A DNA stretch of 64,000 bases from Peptoniphilus ovalis (lineage in GTDB: Bacteria > Bacillota > Clostridia > Tissierellales > Peptoniphilaceae), in NCBI RefSeq assembly GCF_018919265.1, contig NZ_JAHLQO010000001.1, positions 1-64,000 on the forward strand, written 5' to 3'. Positions 45,715-54,743 of the stretch are shown here, in pieces (position 1 is the first letter of the stretch; each line of letters begins with the position of its first letter). The notes beneath the pieces are model-generated. The model was not told the DNA's origin. It was given only the letters and a program-made list of their open reading frames with translations, and did not search any database. The translations under genes were made by a program, and so were the position numbers.

Positions 45715-46389
45715 TTGAATAATTTTAACAAGAGATCTATTATATTAAATAAAATCTTTCGTCTACTTTTATTGCTAATATTTTTCTTAGCACTAGTCTT
45801 CATTATTAAATGGAGAATTGACAATATGTACTTAAAATCTATGGGTAAAGAAAAAACTTCAATTAGTGCAGTAGAAGAATTTAGAAATATAAAAGATGAA
45901 ATAATGATTGCCACAGGAATGAAAGAAGAAAAAGTGAACACTCCTGTTGCAGTAGATGAAGAGGATATAAAAAGTAAAGAAAATATTCTGACAATTCCAG
46001 AAGGAACTGATGGAGATGCACTTGGCACTATCTTAATGGAAAAGGGACTTATAACTGATATAAATGCTTATAACTTTTTGCTAGATGATATGCAAATAAG
46101 AGATAAAATAGTTCCTGGAAATTATGAAATACCTGAAGGCATAAAGGCAAAAGAAGTCCTTGCACTTGTAACAAATACAGAACTTAAAACGTACTCTTTT
46201 ACCATTCAGGAAGGTGCAAGCATTGAAGATGTAGGTAGAATGTTTAAAGACCTTGGAATAATTGAATCACCTCCAGATTTTGTAATAGCTTGTAATAATC
46301 TTGGAGTAACACAATTTAAACTTGGCGAACATACAATTGTTAAACCTACAAGAGTTAATACGATTATTAATGAGTTAAAAGCAAATTAA
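45715..46389 (+). CDS. MltG-like membrane protein without catalytic domain
   Basis: The 224-residue protein has one N-terminal membrane helix (about 15-33) and two LysM-like/YceG-type modules: LTIPEGTDGDALGTILMEKGLI ... VPGNYEIPEG and TFTIQEGASIEDVGRMFKDLGII. These resemble the regions before the lytic domain of MltG, but the catalytic Glu region is absent. Start is TTG at 45715 behind AGAGG. It may bind peptidoglycan or be a remnant. It diverges from the pseudouridine synthase operon and ends in a hairpin. Confidence 0.75.
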   Translation: MNNFNKRSIILNKIFRLLLLLIFFLALVFIIKWRIDNMYLKSMGKEKTSISAVEEFRNIKDEIMIATGMKEEKVNTPVAVDEEDIKSKENILTIPEGTDGDALGTILMEKGLITDINAYNFLLDDMQIRDKIVPGNYEIPEGIKAKEVLALVTNTELKTYSFTIQEGASIEDVGRMFKDLGIIESPPDFVIACNNLGVTQFKLGEHTIVKPTRVNTIINELKAN

Positions 46390-46400
46390 GAAAAATTAAA

Positions 46401-46427
46401 CCACTGGAATCCAGTGGCTTTTCTTTT
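46401..46427 (+). terminator. Terminator after the MltG-like gene
   Basis: CCACTGG and CCAGTGG form a 7-bp stem with a T-rich tail. Confidence 0.75.
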
Positions 46428-46489
46428 TATTTTTATTAAATCTAAAAAATATATTTTAAATAACTATCTTTAATTAAAATTATGAGGTC

Positions 46490-46683
46490 TGCAACTTTGT
46501 ATAAAATAAGCAAAAAAATTGCCCTTGCGTAAAAAATTTTCAACTTGTTTGAGCGAGCGAAGCGAGTAAGTTTTGAAAATTTAGCAAGGGTGATTTTTTT
46601 GGACTTTCAGTGCGTCGTGGGGTGTTTTGGGGTGGCTTGGAGGGGCAAAGGGGCATTACAAGACGCCCCTAATGCCCCTCCAA
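46490..46683. repeat. Short copy of the TTGGAGGGGCA dispersed element
   Basis: It shares with the copy at 53.1 kb (opposite strand) the sequence around AAGCAAAAAAATTG, TTCAACTTGTTT, GCGAGCG, TTTTGAAAATTTAGCA, TTTTTTTGGACTT and GTTTTGGGGTGGCTTGGAGGGGC. TTGGAGGGGCA (46637-46647) is an exact inverted repeat of TGCCCCTCCAA (46673-46683). It lies between convergent genes. The middle of about 80 bases in the longer copy is missing here. Confidence 0.85.
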
Positions 46684-46746
46684 TAAAAATAAAAGTTTTC
46701 CAATTTAATAATAATTCATTAATATATTATTTATTAAATAATAAAA

Positions 46747-48474
46747 TTATCTCCTAACAGAACCATCTGATTCCATTGTTATTATATCCCCAGTTTTTAT
46801 TTTATCTGTTATTCCATCTACTCCAACAATGGCTGCTTTTTCTAATGATATTGCAGTGATTGCGCCATGTGATGTAAATCCTGCTTCTTCTGTTATAAAT
46901 CCTGAAGATTTTTCCATAAAGCTAATCATGCTTGCATCTGTAAATCTCGTTACAATTATATCTCCATCAAAGAAGTTTTCTAAATCTTTTTCTTCTCTTA
47001 TTACAATAGCTCTTGCTTTCTTTTTCTTCTTTCCAATTGCAGTTCCGCGTCCAAGTATTTCCGATACATTTTCTATTTTTAAAAGGTTAGTTGAACCCGC
47101 AATTCCTGCTGGTACTCCGGCAGTTAATACAATTAAATCTCCTGATTTTAAATAACCTTTACTCACTGCTACATCAATTGATGCGTCAATTAAATTGTCA
47201 GTATCTTTAAAACTTGGCACCTTCACAGGATTTACGCCCCAAACAATGCTAAGTTGATTTTTAATTTTTTCAAATGGTGTTGAAGCAATTATTTCTGTCT
47301 TAGGTCTAAATTTTGCAATTGCCTTTGATGTATTACCTGAAGTTGTGGCAGTTATAATCGCCTTTGCATCAAGATCCTTTGCAACTTGACAAGCTGATTT
47401 GCCAATGGAATTAGTCATTGAAGTTTCCACATCTTTCATTCTATTTTTAAGAATTTCATCGTGGTCAATAGTCCTTTCAGTGTATTCCAAAATCTTTCTC
47501 ATAGTTCTCACTGATTCAACTGGATATTTCCCACTTGCAGTTTCACCTGAAAGCATAACTGCACTTGTTCCATCTAGCACCGCATTTGCAACATCATTTG
47601 TCTCAGCTCTAGTTGGTCTTGGGTTTCTCATCATTGAGTCAAGCATTTGTGTCGCCGTTATTACAAATTTTCCTGCAATATTACATTTTCTAATGATTTC
47701 TTTTTGAATAATTGGCACAGCTTCTGTTTCGATTTCAACTCCAAGATCGCCTCTTGCAACCATTATTCCATCGGAAACATCAATTATTTCATCAATTAGT
47801 TCAACTGCTTTTTTTGATTCAATTTTGGAAATAATTTTAGTAGTGTAGTCTTTTGATTCTTCTAAAACTTTTCTAATTTCTATTACATCTTCCTTGCTTC
47901 TAACAAAGGAAGCTGCAATAAAATCCACATCTTCCTCCACGCCAAACTTCAAATCAGAAACGTCTTTTTCTGTAAGTATTGGAAGATTTAAGTCAGCTCC
48001 AGGCACATTAACTCCCTTGTGAGAAGAAATAAGTCCTGAGTTTTGAACTTCTGTGACAATGTCTTCGCCTTTAATTGCAGTAACTTTAAGCTCAACAAGT
48101 CCATCGTCAATTAAAATTCTATCTCCGGTTTTTATGTCTTTGTAAAGTTCCTTGTAGGAAATGCTTCCAATATTTTCATCGCCCATTATATCTCTTGGAG
48201 TTAATGTAAATTCCTTTTCAGGTTTTAAAAGTATTTCTCCTTCAAAGTCTCCAAGTCTAATCTCTGGTCCCTTTGTGTCAAGCATTATTCCCATTGGAAT
48301 GTCTAATTCTTTTCTAAGCTTCTTTATAAGAAGAATCTTTTTTCTGTGTTCTTCATGAGTTCCGTGAGAGAAATTAAGTCTACAAACATTAATTCCCTCG
48401 TCTATTAATTTTCTAAGAACCTCTTCATTTTCACTTGCAGGCCCAATTGTCGCAACAATTTTTGTCTTTTTCAT
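46747..48474 (-). CDS. pyk: Pyruvate kinase with C-terminal PEP-utiliser domain
   Basis: The 575-residue protein has the barrel KTKIVATIGPAS, the active-site region SKIESKKAV and MVARGDLGVE, and a C-terminal phosphohistidine-type domain ending EEAGFTSHGAITAISLEKAA, as in Bacillus-type pyruvate kinase. It makes pyruvate and ATP. I choose ATG at 48474, next to AGAGGTGAG; a GTG one codon earlier overlaps that site. It follows pfkA in an operon with dnaE. Confidence 0.96.
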   Translation of the reverse strand: MKKTKIVATIGPASENEEVLRKLIDEGINVCRLNFSHGTHEEHRKKILLIKKLRKELDIPMGIMLDTKGPEIRLGDFEGEILLKPEKEFTLTPRDIMGDENIGSISYKELYKDIKTGDRILIDDGLVELKVTAIKGEDIVTEVQNSGLISSHKGVNVPGADLNLPILTEKDVSDLKFGVEEDVDFIAASFVRSKEDVIEIRKVLEESKDYTTKIISKIESKKAVELIDEIIDVSDGIMVARGDLGVEIETEAVPIIQKEIIRKCNIAGKFVITATQMLDSMMRNPRPTRAETNDVANAVLDGTSAVMLSGETASGKYPVESVRTMRKILEYTERTIDHDEILKNRMKDVETSMTNSIGKSACQVAKDLDAKAIITATTSGNTSKAIAKFRPKTEIIASTPFEKIKNQLSIVWGVNPVKVPSFKDTDNLIDASIDVAVSKGYLKSGDLIVLTAGVPAGIAGSTNLLKIENVSEILGRGTAIGKKKKKARAIVIREEKDLENFFDGDIIVTRFTDASMISFMEKSSGFITEEAGFTSHGAITAISLEKAAIVGVDGITDKIKTGDIITMESDGSVRR

Positions 48475-48483
48475 CACTCACCT

Positions 48484-49437
48484 CTATATTGAAACAGTCT
48501 TTAGAATTTCAAGTAAATCTTGTCTAAATTTTTTCTTTATATTAAATACATCTTCAAAGCTTTCCATAATAATTTTGCCCTTTACACTTCCAAGTGCTCC
48601 AGACTTTTTATCCTTTGCAAAATAAACTGCGTGATATCCAAATTCCGATGCCAAAATCCTATCAAAAATACTTGGAGCTCCACCTCTTTGAATGTAGCCA
48701 AGAACTGTAACTCTCGTGTCAATTCCAGTTAGCTTTTCAAATTCTTTTGCAAATTCAAAGGCCGAACCGCAGCCCTCTGCCATAATTATTATGTGATGTC
48801 TCTTGCCTCTATTTTTTCCAACAAGTGCCTTTTCTGCAATTTCATTTATATTCATTGGAAATTCTGGAACGATAATTGATTCTGCTCCAGATGAAACTCC
48901 TGAGAAAAGTGCAATGTCTCCGCACTCTCTTCCCATAACTTCAACTACATTTGCCCTGCCGTGAGCTTCTGTAGTATCTCTTATATTTGAAATAGCTTCT
49001 GTTACGGTTCTAACTGCAGTCATAAATCCAATTGTGTAATCAGTATAACCCATGTCATTATCTATGGAGCATGGAATTCCTACAACATTTATTCCTGCTT
49101 CGCAAAGTTTTTTAGCACCCCTTAAACTTCCATCGCCACCAAGGACAATTAAAGCATCAATTTCAAAAATCTTTAAAGAATTCAATGCCTTTTCAAAGCC
49201 CTCATCTGTTTGAAATCTCTCTGAACGAGTTGTAGAAAGTATTGTGCCGCCTCTTTGGATGATGTCAGCGACAGATGCTTCAATTAGCTTTTCAAATTTT
49301 GCATCGATTAGTCCTTCGTAGCCGCCCATTATTCCATAAACTTCAATACCTTCAAAGATACAAGTTCTGACAACAGCTCTAATTGTAGCATTCATGCCTG
49401 GTGCGTCGCCACCACTTGTTAAAATTGCAATTCTCAT
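48484..49437 (-). CDS. pfkA: 6-phosphofructokinase
   Basis: The 317-residue protein has TSGGDAPGMNA (ATP site), GGDGSLRG and PCSIDNDMGYTDYTIGF (catalytic Asp), a standard bacterial PfkA. It phosphorylates fructose 6-phosphate. ATG at 49437 is chosen because the in-frame GTG at 49443 is part of the AGGTG ribosome site. It lies between dnaE and pyk; glycolysis is present even if amino acids are the main fuel. Confidence 0.95.
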   Translation of the reverse strand: MRIAILTSGGDAPGMNATIRAVVRTCIFEGIEVYGIMGGYEGLIDAKFEKLIEASVADIIQRGGTILSTTRSERFQTDEGFEKALNSLKIFEIDALIVLGGDGSLRGAKKLCEAGINVVGIPCSIDNDMGYTDYTIGFMTAVRTVTEAISNIRDTTEAHGRANVVEVMGRECGDIALFSGVSSGAESIIVPEFPMNINEIAEKALVGKNRGKRHHIIIMAEGCGSAFEFAKEFEKLTGIDTRVTVLGYIQRGGAPSIFDRILASEFGYHAVYFAKDKKSGALGSVKGKIIMESFEDVFNIKKKFRQDLLEILKTVSI

Positions 49438-49443
49438 AAACAC

Positions 49444-52400
49444 CTACTTTAAAATTATTTTATCCATATTGTTTTCAGTAAAGTTAACTAATTTATATTT
49501 GAGCTCATCGAGAGATTTTTCATCAATCCACAAATCTGAATCTGTTCCAAATCCTTTTCTGCTCCTTTCGTCAAAAAGAACTACGGGCGTGTTTCCGCTG
49601 TATTCTTTTAAAATATTTTTCACATTAAATAAATTTTTATCTTCCATTGAAGAAAGTGAAATGTATAATTTCTTGTCGCTTGGAACTTTCACTCTGCTTA
49701 AGGAATCTACTAAAATCTTCGGATCTTCAACTTCTGACTCTGAGAAATGTCCTTCAACTAAAAGCACAATTTCTTCCTGAATTAAGTCTCTATATTTTGA
49801 AAAAACATTTGGAAAAATTACAAGTTCAATAACTCCATATAAATCTTCTAAAACTCCAAAGGCCATCATTTTATTATTTTTCGTAATCATTGACCTCTTA
49901 GATTTTAAAATTCCGACAATTTTTACCTTGCTATTTCCAAGTAAATTTTCTCTGTATTTTTCAAAAATTTCATTTGTGTTTGTCGTATTTAGCTTTTCTA
50001 TAATTTCTCTGTAAGGATCAAGTGGATGACCAGATATATACATTCCTATGACTTCTTGCTCCATGTCGAGCTTGTCCTTTTGAGAGAAGTCTTTTAGTTC
50101 TGGCAAATCTTCATTCATCTTAACATCTTCAAAAATTGAAAATTGTCCCGTTACATTATTTTTTGCCGTTGATGATGAAGAAGATAGAACTTTTTCATAA
50201 ATTGCAAGATATTGTGCTCTATTTCCTTTAAAGTCATCCATTGCACCGCATCTAATTAGGGATTCAACTGCTCTTTTGTTAAGAGCTTGCTTGTCATAAG
50301 CATTAATTCTGTCGACAAAATCTTTAAGTGAAGTGAATTTTCCATTTTCACGAACTTTTTCAATTGTTCTAATTAAATTATTGCCCACATTTTTTACAGC
50401 TTTAAGCCCGAATCTTATTTTACCATCTTCAACTGTGAAGTTTTTATAGGAATAATTAATATTTGGCGGCAAAATTTCAATATTTAATCTCTTAATCTCT
50501 TCAATATAAAGACTAACCTGCTTTATATCTTGAGTGTAAGTTGAAATTTGCGCTGCCATAAATTCCTTTGGATAATAATATTTTAGCCAAGCAGTTCTGT
50601 AAGCAACAACTGAATATGCAACAGAGTGGGATTTGTTAAAGGCATAATCTGCAAAGTCTATGATTAAATCGTAAATTTCATTTGCAGTCTTTTCATCTAC
50701 TCCATTTGCAATGGCACCGCACACTCCTTCAGCAGCATTTCCATAGATGAAGTTTTGTCTTTCCTCTTCCATTACCTTCATCTTTTTCTTAGAAATTGCA
50801 CGTCTTACAATGTCGGCTCTGCCAAGGGAGTAACCACCAATTTGTTGCACGATTTGCATAACTTGTTCTTGGTAAACAATACAGCCATAAGTTGATTTAA
50901 GTATTGGCTCAAGCATTGGGTGTAGGTATGAAATCTTAGATTTGTCGTGCTTTGATGCTACAAATTTAGGAATTTGCTTCATTGGTCCTGGTCTGAAAAG
51001 AGCATTGGCAGCAACTAAGTCAGAAAATTCATCAGGTTTTAGTTCTTTTAAGAATGCTCTCATTCCACTAGATTCAAATTGAAAAACTCCAAGAGTATTT
51101 GCACGTGCAAACATATCAAGTACTTTTGCATCATTGTAATCGAAGTTGTCAAAAGAAATTCTCTTGCCATAATTTTTTTCGATTAAATTTAGTGCATCTC
51201 TAATTACAGTAAGAGTTCTAAGCCCTAAGAAGTCCATTTTAAGTAGCCCTAACTCTTCAAGTTCAATCATATTAAATTGAGTGGCAATTATCTTGTCATT
51301 TCTCGTAAGTGGAACATATTCAGTTAGCTCATCTTTAGAAATTACAACACCTGCTGCATGAGTTGAAGTGTGTCTAGGAAGTCCCTCAAGCTTTAACGCC
51401 ATGTCAATTAATTCTCTTGAATCCTCTTCTTCGTCGTAAATTTTCTTAAAGGATTCAGAAATTTCCAGAGCCTTTTCTAAAGTCATGTTGAGAGCATGAG
51501 GGACTTGCTTTGCAATAAAATCAACCTTTGCATAGCTCATATCCATGGCACGACCCACATCTCTTATTGCATTTCTTGCAGCCATTGTTCCAAAAGTTAC
51601 AATTTGTGCAACATGGCTCTCGCCGTATTTTCTATTTACATAATCAATAACTTCTTCACGTCTTTCGTAGCAGAAGTCGATATCAATATCAGGCATTGAA
51701 ACTCTTTCAGGATTTAAAAATCTTTCAAAAAGCAAATCAAACTTTAGTGGATCCACATCAGTTATACCAAGGCAAAATGAAATCATACTTCCAGCAGCTG
51801 ATCCTCTTCCTGGCCCAACTTCGATTTGGTGCTTCTTTGCATATCTTATAAAGTCCCAAACTATTAAGAAATAATCCACATAGCCCATATTTTTAATTGT
51901 GTTAAATTCAAATTCAAAACGCTCTTTTATCTCATCAGTAATATTGTCGTAGCGCTCATTCATTCCATCTATTGCAAGCTTTCTTAGATACTCTTCATGA
52001 GTGTAGCCTTCAGGCACAGTAAATTCTGGAAGGTGCAAATCGTGAAATGCAATCTCTACATTACATCTATTTGCAATTTTCACTGTGTTTTCTAATGCTT
52101 CAGGATGCTCTGGAAAAAGAGCCGCCATTTCATCGGGTGATTTTAAATAAAACTCATCTGATGGAAACTTCATTCTGTGATCGTCATTTAAAGTTTTGCC
52201 TGTTTGAATGCACAAAAGCACATCGTGACTTTTTGCATCGTCTTTATTTAAGTAGTGGACATCATTTGTAGCAATTAGAGGAATATTTAATTCTTGAGAT
52301 AATTTTGAAAGCTCTCTATTAACTCTTGCTTGTTCAGGAATCCCGTGATCTTGAAGCTCTAAAAAGAAATTATCTTCTCCAAAAATATCTCTGTATTCAA

Positions 52401-52872
52401 GAGCGGCAGCCCTTGCTTCTTCCATATTTCTGCTTGAAATTTTTCTCTGAACTTCTCCACCAAGGCAAGCTGAAGTTGATATAATTCCCTTAGAATATTT
52501 TCTAAGAACATTTTTATCAACTCGAGGCTTATAATAATATCCATCAACAAAGCCAACAGATACGATTTTCATAATATTTTTAAAGCCTTCGTTGTTTTCA
52601 GCCAAGAGAATTAAGTGATATCTCTTATTTGATTTATCTTTAAAGGTCATGTCCTTTTCAGAAACATATATCTCACAACCAATAATTGGCTTTACATCTT
52701 GTTTTAAACATTCTTTGTAAAAGGCAATCATTCCATACATATTGCCATGATCAGTTAAGGCAACAGAGTCCATATTCAGTTCTTTAACTCTCTTTGCAAG
52801 CTCTGATATTCTCGTTGATCCATCTAAAAGAGAATACTCGCTGTGCAAATGAAGGTGCACAAAATTATTCAT
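49444..52872 (-). CDS. dnaE: DNA polymerase III alpha subunit (DnaE)
   Basis: The 1142-residue protein starts with the PHP domain (HLHSEYSLLDGSTR), then the polymerase core with PDIDIDF (catalytic Asp triad) and an HhH/OB-fold C-terminal half (VKIVGILKSKRSM). Length is as in DnaE1/DnaE3 types. It is a replicative or accessory polymerase; PolC would be expected elsewhere. A hairpin lies upstream. pfkA and pyk follow at once. Confidence 0.96.
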   Translation of the reverse strand: MNNFVHLHLHSEYSLLDGSTRISELAKRVKELNMDSVALTDHGNMYGMIAFYKECLKQDVKPIIGCEIYVSEKDMTFKDKSNKRYHLILLAENNEGFKNIMKIVSVGFVDGYYYKPRVDKNVLRKYSKGIISTSACLGGEVQRKISSRNMEEARAAALEYRDIFGEDNFFLELQDHGIPEQARVNRELSKLSQELNIPLIATNDVHYLNKDDAKSHDVLLCIQTGKTLNDDHRMKFPSDEFYLKSPDEMAALFPEHPEALENTVKIANRCNVEIAFHDLHLPEFTVPEGYTHEEYLRKLAIDGMNERYDNITDEIKERFEFEFNTIKNMGYVDYFLIVWDFIRYAKKHQIEVGPGRGSAAGSMISFCLGITDVDPLKFDLLFERFLNPERVSMPDIDIDFCYERREEVIDYVNRKYGESHVAQIVTFGTMAARNAIRDVGRAMDMSYAKVDFIAKQVPHALNMTLEKALEISESFKKIYDEEEDSRELIDMALKLEGLPRHTSTHAAGVVISKDELTEYVPLTRNDKIIATQFNMIELEELGLLKMDFLGLRTLTVIRDALNLIEKNYGKRISFDNFDYNDAKVLDMFARANTLGVFQFESSGMRAFLKELKPDEFSDLVAANALFRPGPMKQIPKFVASKHDKSKISYLHPMLEPILKSTYGCIVYQEQVMQIVQQIGGYSLGRADIVRRAISKKKMKVMEEERQNFIYGNAAEGVCGAIANGVDEKTANEIYDLIIDFADYAFNKSHSVAYSVVAYRTAWLKYYYPKEFMAAQISTYTQDIKQVSLYIEEIKRLNIEILPPNINYSYKNFTVEDGKIRFGLKAVKNVGNNLIRTIEKVRENGKFTSLKDFVDRINAYDKQALNKRAVESLIRCGAMDDFKGNRAQYLAIYEKVLSSSSSTAKNNVTGQFSIFEDVKMNEDLPELKDFSQKDKLDMEQEVIGMYISGHPLDPYREIIEKLNTTNTNEIFEKYRENLLGNSKVKIVGILKSKRSMITKNNKMMAFGVLEDLYGVIELVIFPNVFSKYRDLIQEEIVLLVEGHFSESEVEDPKILVDSLSRVKVPSDKKLYISLSSMEDKNLFNVKNILKEYSGNTPVVLFDERSRKGFGTDSDLWIDEKSLDELKYKLVNFTENNMDKIILK

Positions 52873-52926
52873 ATTATCATCCTCTATCTTTCTTAACTAT
52901 ATTTTATCAAAGGCTTCAGACAAATA

Positions 52927-52961
52927 AAAGGACATGAAAAAAGAGTTTTTCAAAGTCCTTT
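52927..52961. terminator. Candidate hairpin upstream of dnaE
   Basis: AAAGGACATGAAAAA and TTTTTCAAAGTCCTTT pair with a short loop; T runs are partial on both strands. It could end transcription coming from HPr. Confidence 0.45.
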
Positions 52962-53011
52962 ATAAAGATTTTTTTATTTAATTTTATTAAAGATTATATT
53001 TTTGTTTTTAT

Positions 53012-53285
53012 TTGGAGGGGCATTAGGACGTTGCGATGAAGCCCTAGCCAAAATCTTTGATTTTGATGCAGGTCTCATGCCACTATTTGTCCAAATCTAT
53101 GATTTGGTTACAAATATCGGCTCGTCCTTTGCCCCTCCAAGCCACCCCAAAACACCTTGACGCTCTGGAAGTCCAAAAAAATAGGTCATGCTAAATTTTC
53201 AAAACTCACTCGCTCCGCTCGCTAAAACAAGTTGAAAATTTTTAACGCATAACCAATTTTTTTGCTTATTATATACAAATTTGCT
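53012..53285. repeat. Long copy of the TTGGAGGGGCA dispersed element
   Basis: Reverse-strand counterpart of the 46.5 kb element. TTGGAGGGGCA (53012-53022) and TGCCCCTCCAA (53130-53140) are inverted. Between them lie two small palindromes, CAAAATC-TTT-GATTTTG (53049-53065) and CCAAATC-TAT-GATTTGG (53091-53107), absent from the short copy. The right part ends TTTTTTTGCTTATTATATACAAAT, also shared. Confidence 0.88.
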
Positions 53286-53382
53286 TCCCTTACAATTTAT
53301 TTATGCAAGGGTAATTTAAATATTTAAATTTAAAGTATTATTTTAAAAAATTATAAGATACTATGTACGTGGCAAGACCACA

Positions 53383-53649
53383 TCAAATATTAACAAAATC
53401 TTTTTCTATAATATGAGTAAGTCTTGCAACGGCTTCTTCTTCATCTGGACCTTCTGCATATATTACTACTTCTTCGCCATTAAATGCACCTAATGACATA
53501 ATTCCAATAATACTTTTCCCGTTAACTTTATCACCATGAGCCTCTAAGTTTATATCGCAAGAAAATCTATTAGCCTCTCTTACGAAAAGCGCCGCGGCTC
53601 TTGCATGAAGTCCATCTTCATTGTTAAGAACAACTTTATTACTTTGCAT
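53383..53649 (-). CDS. ptsH: Phosphocarrier protein HPr
   Basis: The 88-residue protein has GLHARAA with phosphoacceptor His15 and NGKSIIGIMSLGA with regulatory Ser46, so it can serve both PTS and HPr kinase, unlike Crh (which has Gln15). ATG at 53649 is chosen; GTG at 53658 overlaps the AAGGGGTG ribosome site. It overlaps the end of whiA. In B. subtilis the gene next to whiA is crh. Confidence 0.93.
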   Translation of the reverse strand: MQSNKVVLNNEDGLHARAAALFVREANRFSCDINLEAHGDKVNGKSIIGIMSLGAFNGEEVVIYAEGPDEEEAVARLTHIIEKDFVNI

Positions 53650-54586
53650 CTTGAACACCCCTTAACTTATTTGCAATTCTTTTTAACTTCTTAAATCTGT
53701 AGTTTATTGTCGACTTAGATACCTTTGGCTCTAAAGAATTTGCAATATCACTAAGACTCATAGATCTATTATTCATCCTTATATCTGCCAACAATTTTAA
53801 TTCATCATCGAGATTTTCTAGTCCAATCTCTCTATCTATTAACTTAATATCCTCTACTTGATCCAAGGAAGACTTAACTGTCTTATTTAAATTTGCTGTC
53901 TCACAATTTACAATTCTATTTACATTATTTCTCATCTCTTTTAAAACTCTAATATTTTCAAATTTTAAAAGAGAATTAAAAGCTCCAATCACCGAAAGGA
54001 AATCAGAAATTTGTTCAGCTTCCTTGATATAGACAATATATTTATCTTTTCTAGTTGTGACCTTAGAATTAAGTCCAAAATCATTAATCTTTTCTCTTAA
54101 GAAGTCCGCATTTTCTTCGTCACTACACACAAATTCCAAATGATAAGATTTTTCTGGATTTGTTATAGAACCTGCTCCCAAAAAAGCTCCTCTAATATAT
54201 GCTTTTTTCTCTCTAATACTTTTTGTAATCTCCACAGGTCTGTAGTTTTTTATAAATACGTTTTCATCCCTAATATATTTTAACTCATCTAAAAGCAACC
54301 TGCAAGATTCATCTTCATCAACATTTATAATGTATAAATTTTTCTTAAGCTGCTTCGACTTTGCATTTCTTACTTCAACATCAAAACCAAAGGACTTTCT
54401 TAGAAATGTAAAAATTCTCCTTGCAACAGGAGCATTTTCCGTCACATATTCCATTGAAAGGTTGAAATTCTTGTATTTCAAGACTCCACACATTGGAGTG
54501 ATGCCTGCTAGTTCGGAAATAATAATATTATAATCTTCAACGCGAATTTTTGCAACTTCATTTTTTACATCAGATGAAAAACTCAT
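53639..54586 (-). CDS. whiA: WhiA-family DNA-binding protein
   Basis: The 315-residue protein has an N-terminal LAGLIDADG-like half (RGAFLGAGSITNPEKSYHLEF) and a C-terminal helix-turn-helix (MSLSDIANSLEPKVSKSTINYR). WhiA affects cell division and chromosome segregation in Firmicutes. ATG at 54586 with AGAGGTGA upstream is preferred over GTG at 54610. HPr follows, overlapping. Confidence 0.93.
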   Translation of the reverse strand: MSFSSDVKNEVAKIRVEDYNIIISELAGITPMCGVLKYKNFNLSMEYVTENAPVARRIFTFLRKSFGFDVEVRNAKSKQLKKNLYIINVDEDESCRLLLDELKYIRDENVFIKNYRPVEITKSIREKKAYIRGAFLGAGSITNPEKSYHLEFVCSDEENADFLREKINDFGLNSKVTTRKDKYIVYIKEAEQISDFLSVIGAFNSLLKFENIRVLKEMRNNVNRIVNCETANLNKTVKSSLDQVEDIKLIDREIGLENLDDELKLLADIRMNNRSMSLSDIANSLEPKVSKSTINYRFKKLKRIANKLRGVQDAK

Positions 54587-54719
54587 AGAGTCACCTCTTT
54601 CATCTATCACACACTAATCTAGTTTTTATTATAACAGATAATGAAATAAAATGATAAGCTTTTCTCTCAATTTATTTAAAACTTTTTTATATTCTTTACA
54701 AAAAAATTTTTTAAAAAAA

Positions 54720-54737
54720 GAAGACCCGAAGGCCTTC
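54720..54737 (-). terminator. Terminator after prsA
   Basis: On the reverse strand GAAGGCC-TTCG-GGTCTTC forms a stem with a UUCG tetraloop and a T7 tail. Confidence 0.88.
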
Positions 54738-54743
54738 TTGATT

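Noticed and set aside
45657-46028. 123-codon reverse frame opposite the MltG-like gene
   Set aside because: Antisense shadow; the plus-strand frame has a membrane helix, ribosome site and recognisable modules.
46545-46757. 70-codon open frame between the MltG-like gene and pyk
   Set aside because: It lies within a dispersed repeat and runs into the pyk end; no ribosome site, and the other copy does not keep the frame.
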